The notes under the pieces are model-generated. The model did not search any database. It saw nothing but the letters and a program-made list of their open reading frames with translations, and was not told where the DNA came from. Made by a program: the position numbers and the translations under genes. Shown here piece after piece: positions 1 through 8,285 of a DNA stretch of 64,000 nucleotides. The DNA comes from Aliiroseovarius crassostreae (GTDB lineage Bacteria; Pseudomonadota; Alphaproteobacteria; Rhodobacterales; Rhodobacteraceae): positions 186,001 through 250,000 of the forward strand of contig NZ_LKBA01000006.1 of the NCBI RefSeq assembly GCF_001307765.1. The letters run 5' to 3'. The number at the start of each line of letters is the position of its first letter. The stretch's first letter is position 1.

Positions 1-41
1 TGGTGCTCCCCCTTCGTTTTCTTGATCTAAGGACATGAACA

Positions 42-239
42 ATGGCTGTCTTCGAACCCACCCTGTTGAACCACGCTGGTTCTTCCTTCGGGGGCCGTCT
101 GTCCATCGCAGTTCAGCGTGCCGTTGCCGCTGTAACCGCTTGGAATGACGCGCGCTCGACCCGTATTGCGCTGTCGAAACTGACCGACCGCGAACTTGCG
201 GATATCGGTCTGACCCGAGCGGATATCAACGCCATCTGA
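42..239 (+). CDS. DUF1127 small basic protein
   Basis: 65-aa protein whose C-terminal half has the DUF1127 (YjiS-like) signature: a Trp-Asn-Asp-Ala-Arg stretch, then a Leu-Thr-Asp-Arg-Glu-Leu-Ala-Asp-Ile-Gly-Leu segment ending in Arg-Ala-Asp-Ile. Such proteins are short and arginine-rich. In Rhodobacter some have been linked to RNA binding and sRNA maturation under stress; a similar role here is inference. A purine-rich ribosome site (TAAGGAC) precedes the ATG. A hairpin terminator follows about 70 bases after the stop, so this looks like a single-gene transcript. Its promoter lies mostly outside the window. Confidence 0.85.
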   Translation: MAVFEPTLLNHAGSSFGGRLSIAVQRAVAAVTAWNDARSTRIALSKLTDRELADIGLTRADINAI

Positions 240-310
240 GCGTTGCGATCCCGATCACAGTGGTTTCCAGGCGGCATCCTCTCTCTCCCAAAGATGCCCC
301 ACCACTCAAG

Positions 311-340
311 AAAACCCGCAGCCTGCCTGCGGGTTTTTCT
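311..340 (+). terminator. Rho-independent terminator after DUF1127 gene
   Basis: Stem AACCCGCAG/CTGCGGGTT (short CCTG-type loop) followed by a T-rich tract, downstream of the DUF1127 gene. Confidence 0.8.
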
Positions 341-409
341 TTTCTCCGCTCCCCCGTTGAAATGCGCCGCCAGGCGGTCCATCTCAGGTTGAGAAAGAGG
401 AGCGCCGTC

Positions 410-1045
410 ATGTCTGCCATTCAAACCGCGAGCCTGCTGGTGCTCGCCCTTTATCTGCTGGCCTTTTTTGCAGGCTCGGCGCTGGCCGCCAGATCCGCAG
501 GGCGGTCGATCTGGCTGTTTGGCAAGGCGCGCGGGCTGGATCGCCTTGCCGCAATCGGGTTTCGGGCAAGTTTTGGGCTCGCGCTGGTTGCACCTCCCCT
601 TTATCTGATCGCGCCTGACGTCGCCAATATCGACCCGCTCTGGTGGCCCGGTCTTGGCGCGGCGGCCGTGCCCGGGCATCTGATCGCGGTGGGCGGGGCC
701 ATGCTGGCCTTTGCCGCTCAGATGGCGATGGGCGCCTCCTGGCGGGTCGGGGTGCTGGCCGAGGCAACCGGCGCGCTGGTCTCGGACGGGCTTTACACAT
801 TTTCGCGCAACCCCACCTTTCTTGGCCAGGCGATGCTGTTGGCCGGAGTCGCCCTGGCGCTTCCGTCCCTTCCGGGGGGCCTTGCCGTGTTGCTGTTTGT
901 CGGGTCCGCGCAGATCCAGATCCGCTCGGAAGAGGCAGCACTTCTGGCCCATCATGGCGATGCGTTCAAAGCCTTCTGCGCCCGCACCCCGCGCTGGGTT
1001 GGACGGGCCCGGAATGGGGCTGGAACAGGTAAGTCATCGGGGTAA
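410..1045 (+). CDS. ICMT/PEMT-like membrane methyltransferase family protein
   Basis: 211-aa membrane protein with about five hydrophobic segments. In the C-terminal half it has the Gly-Leu-Tyr-x-x-x-Arg-Asn-Pro-x-x-x-Gly motif (GLYTFSRNPTFLGQ) that marks isoprenylcysteine carboxyl methyltransferase and phospholipid N-methyltransferase relatives; in these families it helps bind S-adenosylmethionine. The tail (EEAALLAHHGDAF...RTPRW) is also typical. The substrate cannot be told from sequence; bacterial members are often simply called isoprenylcysteine carboxylmethyltransferase family. I chose ATG 410, preceded by GAGAAAGAGGAG, rather than the longer frame from 260, which would run through the preceding terminator. 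Confidence 0.75.
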   Translation: MSAIQTASLLVLALYLLAFFAGSALAARSAGRSIWLFGKARGLDRLAAIGFRASFGLALVAPPLYLIAPDVANIDPLWWPGLGAAAVPGHLIAVGGAMLAFAAQMAMGASWRVGVLAEATGALVSDGLYTFSRNPTFLGQAMLLAGVALALPSLPGGLAVLLFVGSAQIQIRSEEAALLAHHGDAFKAFCARTPRWVGRARNGAGTGKSSG

Positions 1046-1058
1046 GCCGAGCACAATA

Positions 1059-1092
1059 GAAAAGCCCCGCCGAGAACCCGGCGGGGCTTTGT
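1059..1092. terminator. Bidirectional terminator between convergent genes
   Basis: AAAAGCCCCGCCG stem pairing with CGGCGGGGCTTT, flanked by an A-run on one side and T-rich bases on the other. It lies between the converging methyltransferase and protease genes. Confidence 0.8.
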
Positions 1093-1136
1093 GTCTTTGA
1101 TCGGATTGTCTGAAACGCGTCCGGAATATGCCGCGC

Positions 1137-2633
1137 TTACTCCTCCAGCGACAGTGCCAGGAAACGCGGCTCGCCATTGCGGCGGATCAGCAGCAGCATG
1201 GATTTGCGTCCGGCGTCACGACCATCCTCGATCATGGCCTCGAACCTGCTCAGGCTGGTGACCCCGGTCTGTCCGGCCTCGGCGATCACATCGCCCCGAC
1301 GCAGACCTTTTTCAAAGGCTTCCGAGCTTTCATCCACATCAACCACAACAAGACCAGAGGCTCCGGGATTGAGACCCAGCTCTTCACGAAGCGTGTCATT
1401 CAGCTCTGTCAGCGTCATGCCAAGCAGCGTCTTTTCGACGGGGCTTCTCTGGCCCGGTGTCTGGCTGCCGTCATTTGAGGCCACAGCCTCTTCCCGACGG
1501 CCAAGCGTCACCTTCAGCGTTTCGGTCTGGCCACCGCGTTTCACGACAACGCGCACGGCCTTGCCCACCGGCGCATCGCCCACGATCTTGACCAGTTCAC
1601 GGGTATTGGCCACATCAATCCCGTCAAAGGACAGGATCACGTCACCGGCCATAATACCCGCCTCTTTTGACGGCCCATCCGGCACATCATTGACCAGCAC
1701 GCCATTGGTTGAACTCAGACCCAGCCCTTCGAGCATGTCCTCCGTGATGTCCTGAATGCGCACACCAAGCCAGCCACGACGGGTCTCGCCAAACTCCTGC
1801 AGCTGGCCGATCACTTTCTCAACCACATTGGAGGACATCGAGAAGCCGATCCCGATCGAGCCGCCATTGGGGCTGAGGATCGCAGTATTCACGCCGATCA
1901 CTTCCCCATCCATGCTAAAGAGCGGTCCACCCGAGTTGCCCCGGTTGATCGCCGCGTCGGTCTGGATGTAATCGTCATAGACGCCGCCAAGGCCACGGTT
2001 GCGCGCCGAGATGATACCGGCGGAGACAGAAAAGCCCTGCCCCAGCGGGTTGCCCACGGCCATCACCCAGTCGCCCACACGCATCACGTCACTGTCACCG
2101 AATTTCACGAAATCCAGCGGTTCATCACTTTCGACCTTGAGCAGCGCAATGTCGGTGTTCGGATCGGTGCCGATCACCTTGGCGGGCAGCTCCTTTTCAC
2201 CGCCAAAGAACTCGATCATAATCTCGTCCGCACCATCAATGACATGGTTGTTGGTCACGATGAAACCGTCTTCGGAAATCACAAACCCCGACCCCAGCGC
2301 CTGGCTGCGCCGCGGATTCGGGGCACCATTCCCCCCCGGCCCGTTGCGACCGCGGTCCCGGTCAAGGAAATCACGGAAGAAATCCTCAAACGGGCTGCCT
2401 TCGGGCACCATTGGCTGCTGGCCGACACGGCTTTCAATGATCGTGGAGGTGGTGATATTCACCACCGCCGGGCTGACCTGCTCGGCCAGATCCGCAAAGC
2501 TATCGGGCGCACCGCGCGCCTCGGTCCGAAGACCGGACACCAGCACAATCGCCGCGCTCATCACCAGTGCCACGAACATCATCATGCCCTGTGCGGGACG
2601 ATGGCGTGTAATTGGAATTGCCTGCGCTCTCAA
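1137..2633 (-). CDS. degP: Do/DegP-family periplasmic serine protease
   Basis: 498-aa trypsin-like protease of the HtrA/DegP/DegQ family, which degrades or holds misfolded envelope proteins in the periplasm. With the chosen start, the catalytic triad is His130 (VTNNH), Asp161 (DPNTD) and Ser234 (RGNSGGP), followed by two PDZ domains (about residues 270-360 and 390-490). A basic N-terminus leads into a hydrophobic signal segment (MMMFVALVMSAAIVLVSG). I chose the TTG at 2631-2633 because GAGGAGA lies 6 bases upstream; the longer ATG frame has no such site and an atypical N-terminus. The gene is on the same strand as the hflK-hflC-DUF2065 operon but separated from it by a gene on the opposite strand. 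Which HtrA subtype it is (DegP, DegQ or MucD) is not resolved. Confidence 0.9.
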   Translation of the reverse strand: MRAQAIPITRHRPAQGMMMFVALVMSAAIVLVSGLRTEARGAPDSFADLAEQVSPAVVNITTSTIIESRVGQQPMVPEGSPFEDFFRDFLDRDRGRNGPGGNGAPNPRRSQALGSGFVISEDGFIVTNNHVIDGADEIMIEFFGGEKELPAKVIGTDPNTDIALLKVESDEPLDFVKFGDSDVMRVGDWVMAVGNPLGQGFSVSAGIISARNRGLGGVYDDYIQTDAAINRGNSGGPLFSMDGEVIGVNTAILSPNGGSIGIGFSMSSNVVEKVIGQLQEFGETRRGWLGVRIQDITEDMLEGLGLSSTNGVLVNDVPDGPSKEAGIMAGDVILSFDGIDVANTRELVKIVGDAPVGKAVRVVVKRGGQTETLKVTLGRREEAVASNDGSQTPGQRSPVEKTLLGMTLTELNDTLREELGLNPGASGLVVVDVDESSEAFEKGLRRGDVIAEAGQTGVTSLSRFEAMIEDGRDAGRKSMLLLIRRNGEPRFLALSLEE

Positions 2634-2886
2634 ATCATCTCTCCTCGTTTTCACTCTCTGATTGGGACCCTGCTTGCGCGCGATCCCTTTGGGGACAGTC
2701 TCTAGATAGGAACAAAAATGTGCAACGCAAACTTGCACAAGGAAATGACGGGCACGTTCACCTGCTTGTGATCCCCATGCACATTCACGCGATAGGCCGG
2801 AATTGGCCGACATCCCCCCAAAGTCTCAACCTGATATTAGGACTTACCCGCCATAATTGCCCTGACAAACCGGTTGAGGCAATGAT

Positions 2887-3945
2887 TTGAGGGTAGAGAA
2901 CACAGCTTATCTTTCCTGCGACAGCACCTGCATACACCTGTGCCGCCAGCTTCTGTTTGCCTTGATACTCAGCATTTTCCCACCGGCGGCATTGCTGGCT
3001 GCCGACGACCGGTGCGGTGTCCCCGATGAAGTCAATGAACTGATCGACACGGTCAGCAGATATGCGGCAAAAGGTGCGGTGCTGTCGTCAGTGGAACAGC
3101 GCCAGCTTCGCCGCCAACTCATCCGTGCGCAATCCGTCATCTCCACCCGAGAGGATGATCTGGGCCTAGGCAGTTGGAAACCCGCATTTGACTGGATGGT
3201 CATCGCCACACAGGAAGCGTCGACTACGGGCCGGTTTCCGGACCCGGCAACGCTGCGCAGCCGTGTGGGTGTCCTGATCGCGGGGATGCGATTTTCCTGC
3301 AATGCCGGCGTGAGCGGTGGCAAGGGGGCTGCATGGGCAGGACAGGCGGACGGCACGATGAAAAACCGCCTGAAACGCTTTATGGAACGGGGTGTCTCTG
3401 ACTTAACGGTTTTAGAACAATCGCTTGCGGGCCTTTTCCTTGTGACCTTCCTGGTGCCGATCATCATCGGGGCAATCTGGTTTTCCCATTGGATTATCCG
3501 CACCTATCACACGGAGGATAAGCCCCTGCACCCCGTATCAGAACCAATATCCACGCCGCCCCCTGCCCCCCCAACTGGCCTATTCAACCAGCATGAATGT
3601 CGCATTCACGCCGCTGTTGAATTCGATCTGGATGTTGTGGATGTCTCGATTGTCGCCCTGGATGAAATCGGTGCCCTGATTGCGCCTGTCAACTCCGGCG
3701 CATATGACCGGATCGTCACCTTGCTTGAGGAAAGGCGTGGCAATGGCCATTGTCAGATCATGGTCGGGCCACATCGTCTCGCCTTTCTGATACTGAACCA
3801 TCACCACGGGCTGGCCGCCGGTTTTTTCTCCGATCCGCTGTCGCCAGAGCTGCTCGAAACTCTGTTGAACGCCTCTGTCACGCCGCCGGTTTTCACACCA
3901 ATGCCGACGGCGTCATCCCCTGCGCCCGAATTGCCTGACGACTAG
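2887..3945 (+). CDS. Unrecognised membrane protein inserted next to hflKC
   Basis: Open frame of up to 352 codons; I recognise no family. It has a hydrophobic N-terminal segment ending in PPAALLAAD, like a cleavable signal. A roughly 150-residue polar domain with two cysteines follows, then a second hydrophobic span near residues 180-200 (LAGLFLVTFLVPIIIGAIWF), a proline-rich linker (ISTPPPAPPTG) and a PilZ-like-sized C-terminal domain of about 100 residues beginning at HECRIHAAVEF. The frame begins at a TTG (2887) with poor ribosome-site support, so the true start may lie further in. Its strand is opposite to both neighbours, and it separates the protease gene from hflC-hflK. No PilZ consensus is visible, so that resemblance is only of size and place. 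Confidence 0.6.
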   Translation: MRVENTAYLSCDSTCIHLCRQLLFALILSIFPPAALLAADDRCGVPDEVNELIDTVSRYAAKGAVLSSVEQRQLRRQLIRAQSVISTREDDLGLGSWKPAFDWMVIATQEASTTGRFPDPATLRSRVGVLIAGMRFSCNAGVSGGKGAAWAGQADGTMKNRLKRFMERGVSDLTVLEQSLAGLFLVTFLVPIIIGAIWFSHWIIRTYHTEDKPLHPVSEPISTPPPAPPTGLFNQHECRIHAAVEFDLDVVDVSIVALDEIGALIAPVNSGAYDRIVTLLEERRGNGHCQIMVGPHRLAFLILNHHHGLAAGFFSDPLSPELLETLLNASVTPPVFTPMPTASSPAPELPDD

Positions 3946-4171
3946 AACATATTTTTTTGAAATGGCGCTGAAACAGGACATGCAACTGACCGCAGGCGGT
4001 GGCGACCTCTCTTGTTCCGATGGCGCAGGGCTTACCCGAAACTGTGGCGCTGTCCTGAGCTCATCGCGGCGTCAGAAACGCAGCTGCAGACACAGCGCCG
4101 CACAACCGGCGCACAGCCGGCGCACAGGGACGTAGCCCGATGGGGGTCCCGCCCAATCACCTGTTCAAAAC

Positions 4172-4360
4172 TCATCCACCCTGAGACAACCACACCATCA
4201 CCGCCCCGAGACCAACCGCGCCCAGCCCGATGGCCCGGCGCTGGTCACGGGTCAATGCATTGATTGCCTGAACCAACTCATCAAGACGCGAAGGGGCCAG
4301 TGCGAACACCAGCCCCTCAATCACGAGCACAAGCCCGAAGCCTAAGAGCACAAAGCTCAC
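4172..4360 (-). CDS. DUF2065 (YjeT-like) inner-membrane protein
   Basis: 62-aa protein with two hydrophobic helices (about residues 3-22 and 43-60) separated by a basic hinge containing RDQRRAIG, the usual DUF2065/YjeT layout. Its ATG overlaps the hflC stop by four bases, so it is translationally coupled to hflK-hflC. The same gene order occurs widely in proteobacteria, where YjeT-like proteins follow hflC; the biochemical role is unknown. Confidence 0.85.
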   Translation of the reverse strand: MSFVLLGFGLVLVIEGLVFALAPSRLDELVQAINALTRDQRRAIGLGAVGLGAVMVWLSQGG

Positions 4361-5232
4361 TTCCGGCCCTCATCCGAATTCAGATAGTCGAAAAATTCGC
4401 TATCCGGCGAAATGACAAGCGAGGAGTTTTCACCGCTCAGCGAGGCTTCATAGGCCTGAAGCGAGCGCAGGAACGCATAGAATTCCTCATCCCGCCCAAG
4501 GGCATCTGCCAGAATGGCATTGCGTCGGGCATCCGCCTCACCGCGAATGATCTCGGCATTTTTACGCGCCTCTGAGGTGGTTTCCACCACGGTCCGATCT
4601 GCCGTTGCCCGCAGGCGTTGGGCGGCCTCGTTACCACGGGCAATTTCGTCTGCGGCAAGACGCTGACGTTCGGCTCGCATCCGTTCAAAAGTTGCCTCAA
4701 GGTTCTGCTTTGGCAGGTCGGCGCTTTTGATCCGCACGTCGATCACTTCGATCCCAAGATCAACCGATTGGCTGCGGGCGCGATCACGGATCTGGTTCAT
4801 CAACACCACCCGGTCGGCGGATAGAACGACCCCGGATTTCACCTTCCCCAGAACGGCCCGAAGTTCGGCGTTCAGGATCCGTTCGAGCCGCGACGCTGCC
4901 CCGGCAATCCCCCCGGCCCCGACAGAACGACGGAATTCCTTTGCGTCAATGATGCGCCAGCGGGCAAAGGCGTCCACTTCCAGACGGCGCCCATCTGCCG
5001 GCGTCACCTCAAGCTTGCGCGTATCAAGCGGCAGGATCCGGTCATCATATTTCACGATTTCGTCGATCAGCGGCACTTTGAAATAAAGCCCCGGATCGCG
5101 CACCTCTTCCTTCACCTCACCAAAGCGAAGTTTCAGAACGGTTTCGCGCTCATCCACGATATAAATGGCTTGCAGCGCGGCCACGACAGCCACGACAACA
5201 ACACCAATCAACATTTGTGTCTTGCGCATCAC
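4357..5232 (-). CDS. hflC: HflC, SPFH-domain modulator of FtsH protease
   Basis: 291-aa protein with one N-terminal membrane anchor (LIGVVVVAVVAALQAIYIV) followed by an SPFH/band-7 domain (VDERETVLKLRFGEV..., DPGLYFKVPL). The C-terminal part has a long Ala/Glu/Arg-rich helical region typical of stomatin-like oligomers. HflC pairs with HflK in a large membrane assembly facing the periplasm that restrains the FtsH AAA protease. The start overlaps the hflK stop by four bases and its own stop overlaps the DUF2065 start, giving a tightly coupled three-gene operon. Confidence 0.95.
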   Translation of the reverse strand: MMRKTQMLIGVVVVAVVAALQAIYIVDERETVLKLRFGEVKEEVRDPGLYFKVPLIDEIVKYDDRILPLDTRKLEVTPADGRRLEVDAFARWRIIDAKEFRRSVGAGGIAGAASRLERILNAELRAVLGKVKSGVVLSADRVVLMNQIRDRARSQSVDLGIEVIDVRIKSADLPKQNLEATFERMRAERQRLAADEIARGNEAAQRLRATADRTVVETTSEARKNAEIIRGEADARRNAILADALGRDEEFYAFLRSLQAYEASLSGENSSLVISPDSEFFDYLNSDEGRK

Positions 5233-6359
5233 TTCGACCCTCCGCTGGATTTGTTCAGCTCATTGAGCGGCAGATAGGGCACAACGCCCCCTTCCCCGCC
5301 AACCGGGGTGTCAATGATCACCTTGTTCACCGATCCCATGACCTTTTCGAGGGTTTCGAGGTAAAGGCGTTTGCGCGTCACATCCTGTGCCTTCGCATAT
5401 TCCTCATACACGGCGATGAAACGGGCGGCTTCCCCTTCGGCCTCATTCACGACTTTGGCACGATACCCTTCGGCCTCTTCCAGAAGCTGCGCCGCCTCAC
5501 CACGTGCGGCTGCCACCACACGGTTGGCATAGGCGTCGGCCTGTTTTTGCAACGTGTCACGGGTTTGCTCAGCGGCCTGAACTTCACGGAAGCTGTCGAT
5601 CACTTCGCGCGGCGGGTCAGCACGGTCGAAGTTCACGCGCACGATGTTCACCCCGGCCTCATAGCCATCCAGGGTCTGCTGGATCAGATCCTGCAATTCC
5701 TGCTGAATGACCCCACGGTCCGAGGTCAGGATCGGCGCCAGCAGGGAGCGGGCGATAATCTCGCGCATGGCCGATTCCGACACGGCGCGAATGGTGTCTT
5801 CGGGGGCTGCGAGGTTGTAGACGAACGCCTCGATATCCGAAATGTTCCAGACCACCTGGAAATCAATATCGACGATATTTTCATCCCCGGTCAGCATCAG
5901 GCCGGAATTGCCCTCGCCAATATTGATGATGTTTTCACGGGTCACCGGATAGATTTCCTTGGTCACCACCGGCCAGGGGGCAAAGTTCAGACCTTCCTGA
6001 CCAACCCCGTAACGTGCGCCAAACAGCTGTTCGACCGATTGTTCCGAGGTATCAACGCGATAGAAGCTGGCAAACACCCAGACACCGGCAGCGGCCAAAG
6101 CCCCCAGCATCAGCGTGCCGCGACCGATCCCCGGCCCACCTGTGCCAGATCCCGAACCACCACGGCGTCCATCAGAACGGCCGCCCATCAGAACACGCAG
6201 CTGCTCTTGCCCCTTCTTCATCAACTCGTCGATTTCGGGGATCGGTTGGTCCCCGGGGCGCTGGGGACGATTGCCCCCCTGATTGCCGCCCTGTTTGTCG
6301 CCACCCGAACCGCCGCGGTTTCCACCGCCGCCCCAGGGGCCGCCATTATCGCTGGCCAT
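5229..6359 (-). CDS. hflK: HflK, SPFH-domain modulator of FtsH protease
   Basis: 376-aa protein. It begins with a cytoplasmic Gly/Asn/Gln-rich tail (residues 1-40, GGPWGGGGNRGGSGG), then a membrane anchor (about residues 85-103) and a band-7 domain (VDTSEQSVEQLFGARYG...). A long helical segment follows, with the usual ARGEAAQLLEEAEGYRAKVV-type motif. It is first in the hflK-hflC-DUF2065 operon. The glycine-rich N-terminus is normal for HflK. A CTAGTTTT octamer array lies about 130 bases upstream of its start, in the promoter region. Confidence 0.95.
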   Translation of the reverse strand: MASDNGGPWGGGGNRGGSGGDKQGGNQGGNRPQRPGDQPIPEIDELMKKGQEQLRVLMGGRSDGRRGGSGSGTGGPGIGRGTLMLGALAAAGVWVFASFYRVDTSEQSVEQLFGARYGVGQEGLNFAPWPVVTKEIYPVTRENIINIGEGNSGLMLTGDENIVDIDFQVVWNISDIEAFVYNLAAPEDTIRAVSESAMREIIARSLLAPILTSDRGVIQQELQDLIQQTLDGYEAGVNIVRVNFDRADPPREVIDSFREVQAAEQTRDTLQKQADAYANRVVAAARGEAAQLLEEAEGYRAKVVNEAEGEAARFIAVYEEYAKAQDVTRKRLYLETLEKVMGSVNKVIIDTPVGGEGGVVPYLPLNELNKSSGGSK

Positions 6360-6492
6360 GTGGTTATTGTCCTTATCTGGTCAAAGCATCAGAGCAATAA
6401 CTGGCCTTTCGGGAGCGATTTTTCAAGGGAAAGCCCTTCGCTTGCGCGGGTTTTTCAGGTCATCGGGGGGGATTTTCAAAAAAACCAGAAAA

Positions 6493-6524
6493 CTAGTTTT
6501 CTAGTTTTCTAGTTTTCTAGTTTT
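6493..6524. repeat. CTAGTTTT octamer array, 4 copies
   Basis: Four head-to-tail copies of the 8-bp unit CTAGTTTT, preceded by AAAACCAGAAAA, so that the first unit forms the palindrome AAAACTAGTTTT. It lies between gor and hflK. The same array with other copy numbers occurs at 17320, 28865 and 51880. Confidence 0.95.
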
Positions 6525-6561
6525 CTATGAAAACAGTGCAGCAGTCCCGGTACACAAGCTC

Positions 6562-6610
6562 TAAAGCGTTTCGACGTTCACCTGAGGCAGGGAAAAGTCG
6601 AAACACTGTA
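6562..6610 (-). repeat. GCGTTTCG paired-hairpin element, half copy
   Basis: Inverted repeat AAAGCGTTTCGACGTT...AAAGTCGAAACACTG around a CCTGAGGCAGGG core. On the minus strand it matches the second hairpin of the full-length elements at 60283 and 62362. The first hairpin is absent. Confidence 0.85.
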
Positions 6611-6665
6611 AATGAAACGCGCGCCCCAAAAAGCGCGCGTCCTCTTCTACTTTCAACGGTGCAAA

Positions 6666-8042
6666 TCAATCGCGCCGTGTGGGTGTTTTCATCAACACAA
6701 TCTCTTCCGACATGGTCGGGTGCACCGCCACGGTGCGGTCGAAATCTGCTTTGGTGGCCCCCATCTTCACCGCCACCGCTGCCAGCTGGATCATCTCGCC
6801 CGCACCCGGTCCAACGATATGAACCCCCAGCACTTTCTGGCTGGCCTGGCTCACCACCAGTTTGAACAGCACACGTTCGTCAGAGCCGATAAAGCTGGAC
6901 TGCATCGGGCGGAACGCAGCCGTGTAGACGTCGATTTTTTCGGCGGCACGGGCCTCTTCCTCGCTCATGCCCACCGTGCCATATTCCGGCTGGGTAAACA
7001 CGGCAGAGGCGACATTCTCGTGATCCGGGCTGGTCGGGTTGCCATTGAACACGGTTTCCACAAAAGCCATTGCCTCGCGGATGGCCACCGGCGTCAGGGT
7101 GATCCGGTTGGTCACATCCCCCACGGCGTAAATCGACGGGACCGAGGTCTGGCTGTATTGATCAACAACCACTTCCCCGCCACGACCCAGCTCAACCCCG
7201 GCTTCGGCAAGGCCCAGCCCGTCAGTATTGGGCACCCGGCCGGTTGCGAACATCACCTGGTCGAACATTTCTTCACGCCCATCGGTGCCCTTGACCCAGA
7301 TGGCCCCGTCGCGGCGCTCCATCCGTTCCACTTCCAGCCCCACATGCAGGTCCACCCCGCGCGCAGAGATATGTTCCGCCAGAAATCCACGCACCTCGTC
7401 ATCAAAGCCACGCAGGATCTGTGCGCCGCGATACCATTGCGCCACATGCGCGCCGAGACCGTTGAAAATACACGCAAATTCCGTAGCGATATAGCCCCCG
7501 CCAACAATCAGGATGCGATTAGGGAAGGTGTCGAGGTTGAAGACCTCGTTTGAGGTAATGCCAAGATCCTGTGCCCCGGGCGTATCAGGCAGGAAGGGGC
7601 GCCCGCCCGTGGCCACCAGGATATGCTTTGCGGTGAAGGTTTCCCCCGTGGACAGCGCCACCGTATGGGCATCTTTCACCACCGCGCGCGCATTGAAGAT
7701 ATCCGCACCGGAATTGCCCAGGTTGCGCTGATAGATCCCCTCAAGCCGATCCAGTTCCGCATGCAGCATCGGCTGAAACTGCCCCCAGTCGAACACACCT
7801 GCCGCATTGCCGCGCCAGCCATATTTCGCGGCCTCATCCGCCGCCGGGCCATAGTGGGAAGCAAACACCATCAGCTTTTTCGGCACGCAGCCGCGGATGA
7901 CGCAGGTGCCGCCCATGCGGAACTCTTCCGCCAGCGCCACCTTGGCCCCGCCCTCTGCCGCCACCCGGCCCGCGCGCACGCCGCCGGACCCGCCACCGAT
8001 GACAAACAGGTCATAGTCAAATTCGCTCGCAGTGGTGTTCAT
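6666..8042 (-). CDS. gor: Glutathione-disulfide reductase
   Basis: 458-aa class I flavoprotein disulfide reductase that reduces GSSG with NADPH. Visible features are the FAD Rossmann motif (VIGGGSGGVRAGR), the redox-active CVIRGC dithiol followed by VPKKL, a second nucleotide-binding motif (ILIVGGGYIATEFA), the ATGRVPNT segment and the C-terminal HPTMSEE with the catalytic His-Glu pair. The VPKK and C-terminal region fit glutathione reductase rather than lipoamide dehydrogenase. I chose the ATG at 8042 (GGAAGGGA just upstream) over an in-frame ATG seven codons earlier. It lies 243 bases downstream of rpiA on the same strand; the gap is filled with repeats. Confidence 0.93.
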   Translation of the reverse strand: MNTTASEFDYDLFVIGGGSGGVRAGRVAAEGGAKVALAEEFRMGGTCVIRGCVPKKLMVFASHYGPAADEAAKYGWRGNAAGVFDWGQFQPMLHAELDRLEGIYQRNLGNSGADIFNARAVVKDAHTVALSTGETFTAKHILVATGGRPFLPDTPGAQDLGITSNEVFNLDTFPNRILIVGGGYIATEFACIFNGLGAHVAQWYRGAQILRGFDDEVRGFLAEHISARGVDLHVGLEVERMERRDGAIWVKGTDGREEMFDQVMFATGRVPNTDGLGLAEAGVELGRGGEVVVDQYSQTSVPSIYAVGDVTNRITLTPVAIREAMAFVETVFNGNPTSPDHENVASAVFTQPEYGTVGMSEEEARAAEKIDVYTAAFRPMQSSFIGSDERVLFKLVVSQASQKVLGVHIVGPGAGEMIQLAAVAVKMGATKADFDRTVAVHPTMSEEIVLMKTPTRRD

Positions 8043-8162
8043 GGTCGTCCCTTCCGAAATCAAGTTGACGAGAACCTAGGGGTAAGGGGGAAAGGTTTCC
8101 AGAGTGGGAACGTGCGATTTTTCAACAAGCAGTCACAAAGCCGCGACCAGAGCGCGGGTCCG

Positions 8163-8204
8163 ACAGTCCGGCGGACGCGACATACAGTCCGGCGGACGCG
8201 ACAT
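8163..8204. repeat. 21-bp tandem duplication upstream of gor
   Basis: Two perfect adjacent copies of a 21-bp unit containing CAGTCCGGCGGACGCGACAT. Each unit holds the near-palindrome GTCCGGCGGAC and could fold as a small hairpin. It lies between rpiA and gor. Confidence 0.9.
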
Positions 8205-8227
8205 AAGGAGAGCCACCGCAGGCTGGA

Positions 8228-8272
8228 AAAGTTTAAACTCCGGCGTTTTTGATGTTCGAAAGTTTAAACTTT
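8228..8272. repeat. AAAGTTTAAACTTT palindrome pair downstream of rpiA
   Basis: A perfect 14-bp palindrome AAAGTTTAAACTTT at 8259-8272 and a partial copy (AAAGTTTAAACT) at 8228, 31 bp apart. The same arrangement with 32-bp spacing lies downstream of transketolase (56300-56345). Confidence 0.9.
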
Positions 8273-8285
8273 CCCCTCGGGAGGG

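Noticed and set aside
113-955. 280-codon minus-strand frame
   Set aside because: Antisense to the DUF1127 and methyltransferase genes, crosses a terminator, and its protein is Arg/Gly/Gln-rich without features.
5217-6512. 431-codon plus-strand frame
   Set aside because: Antisense shadow of hflK; typical of GC-rich third positions.
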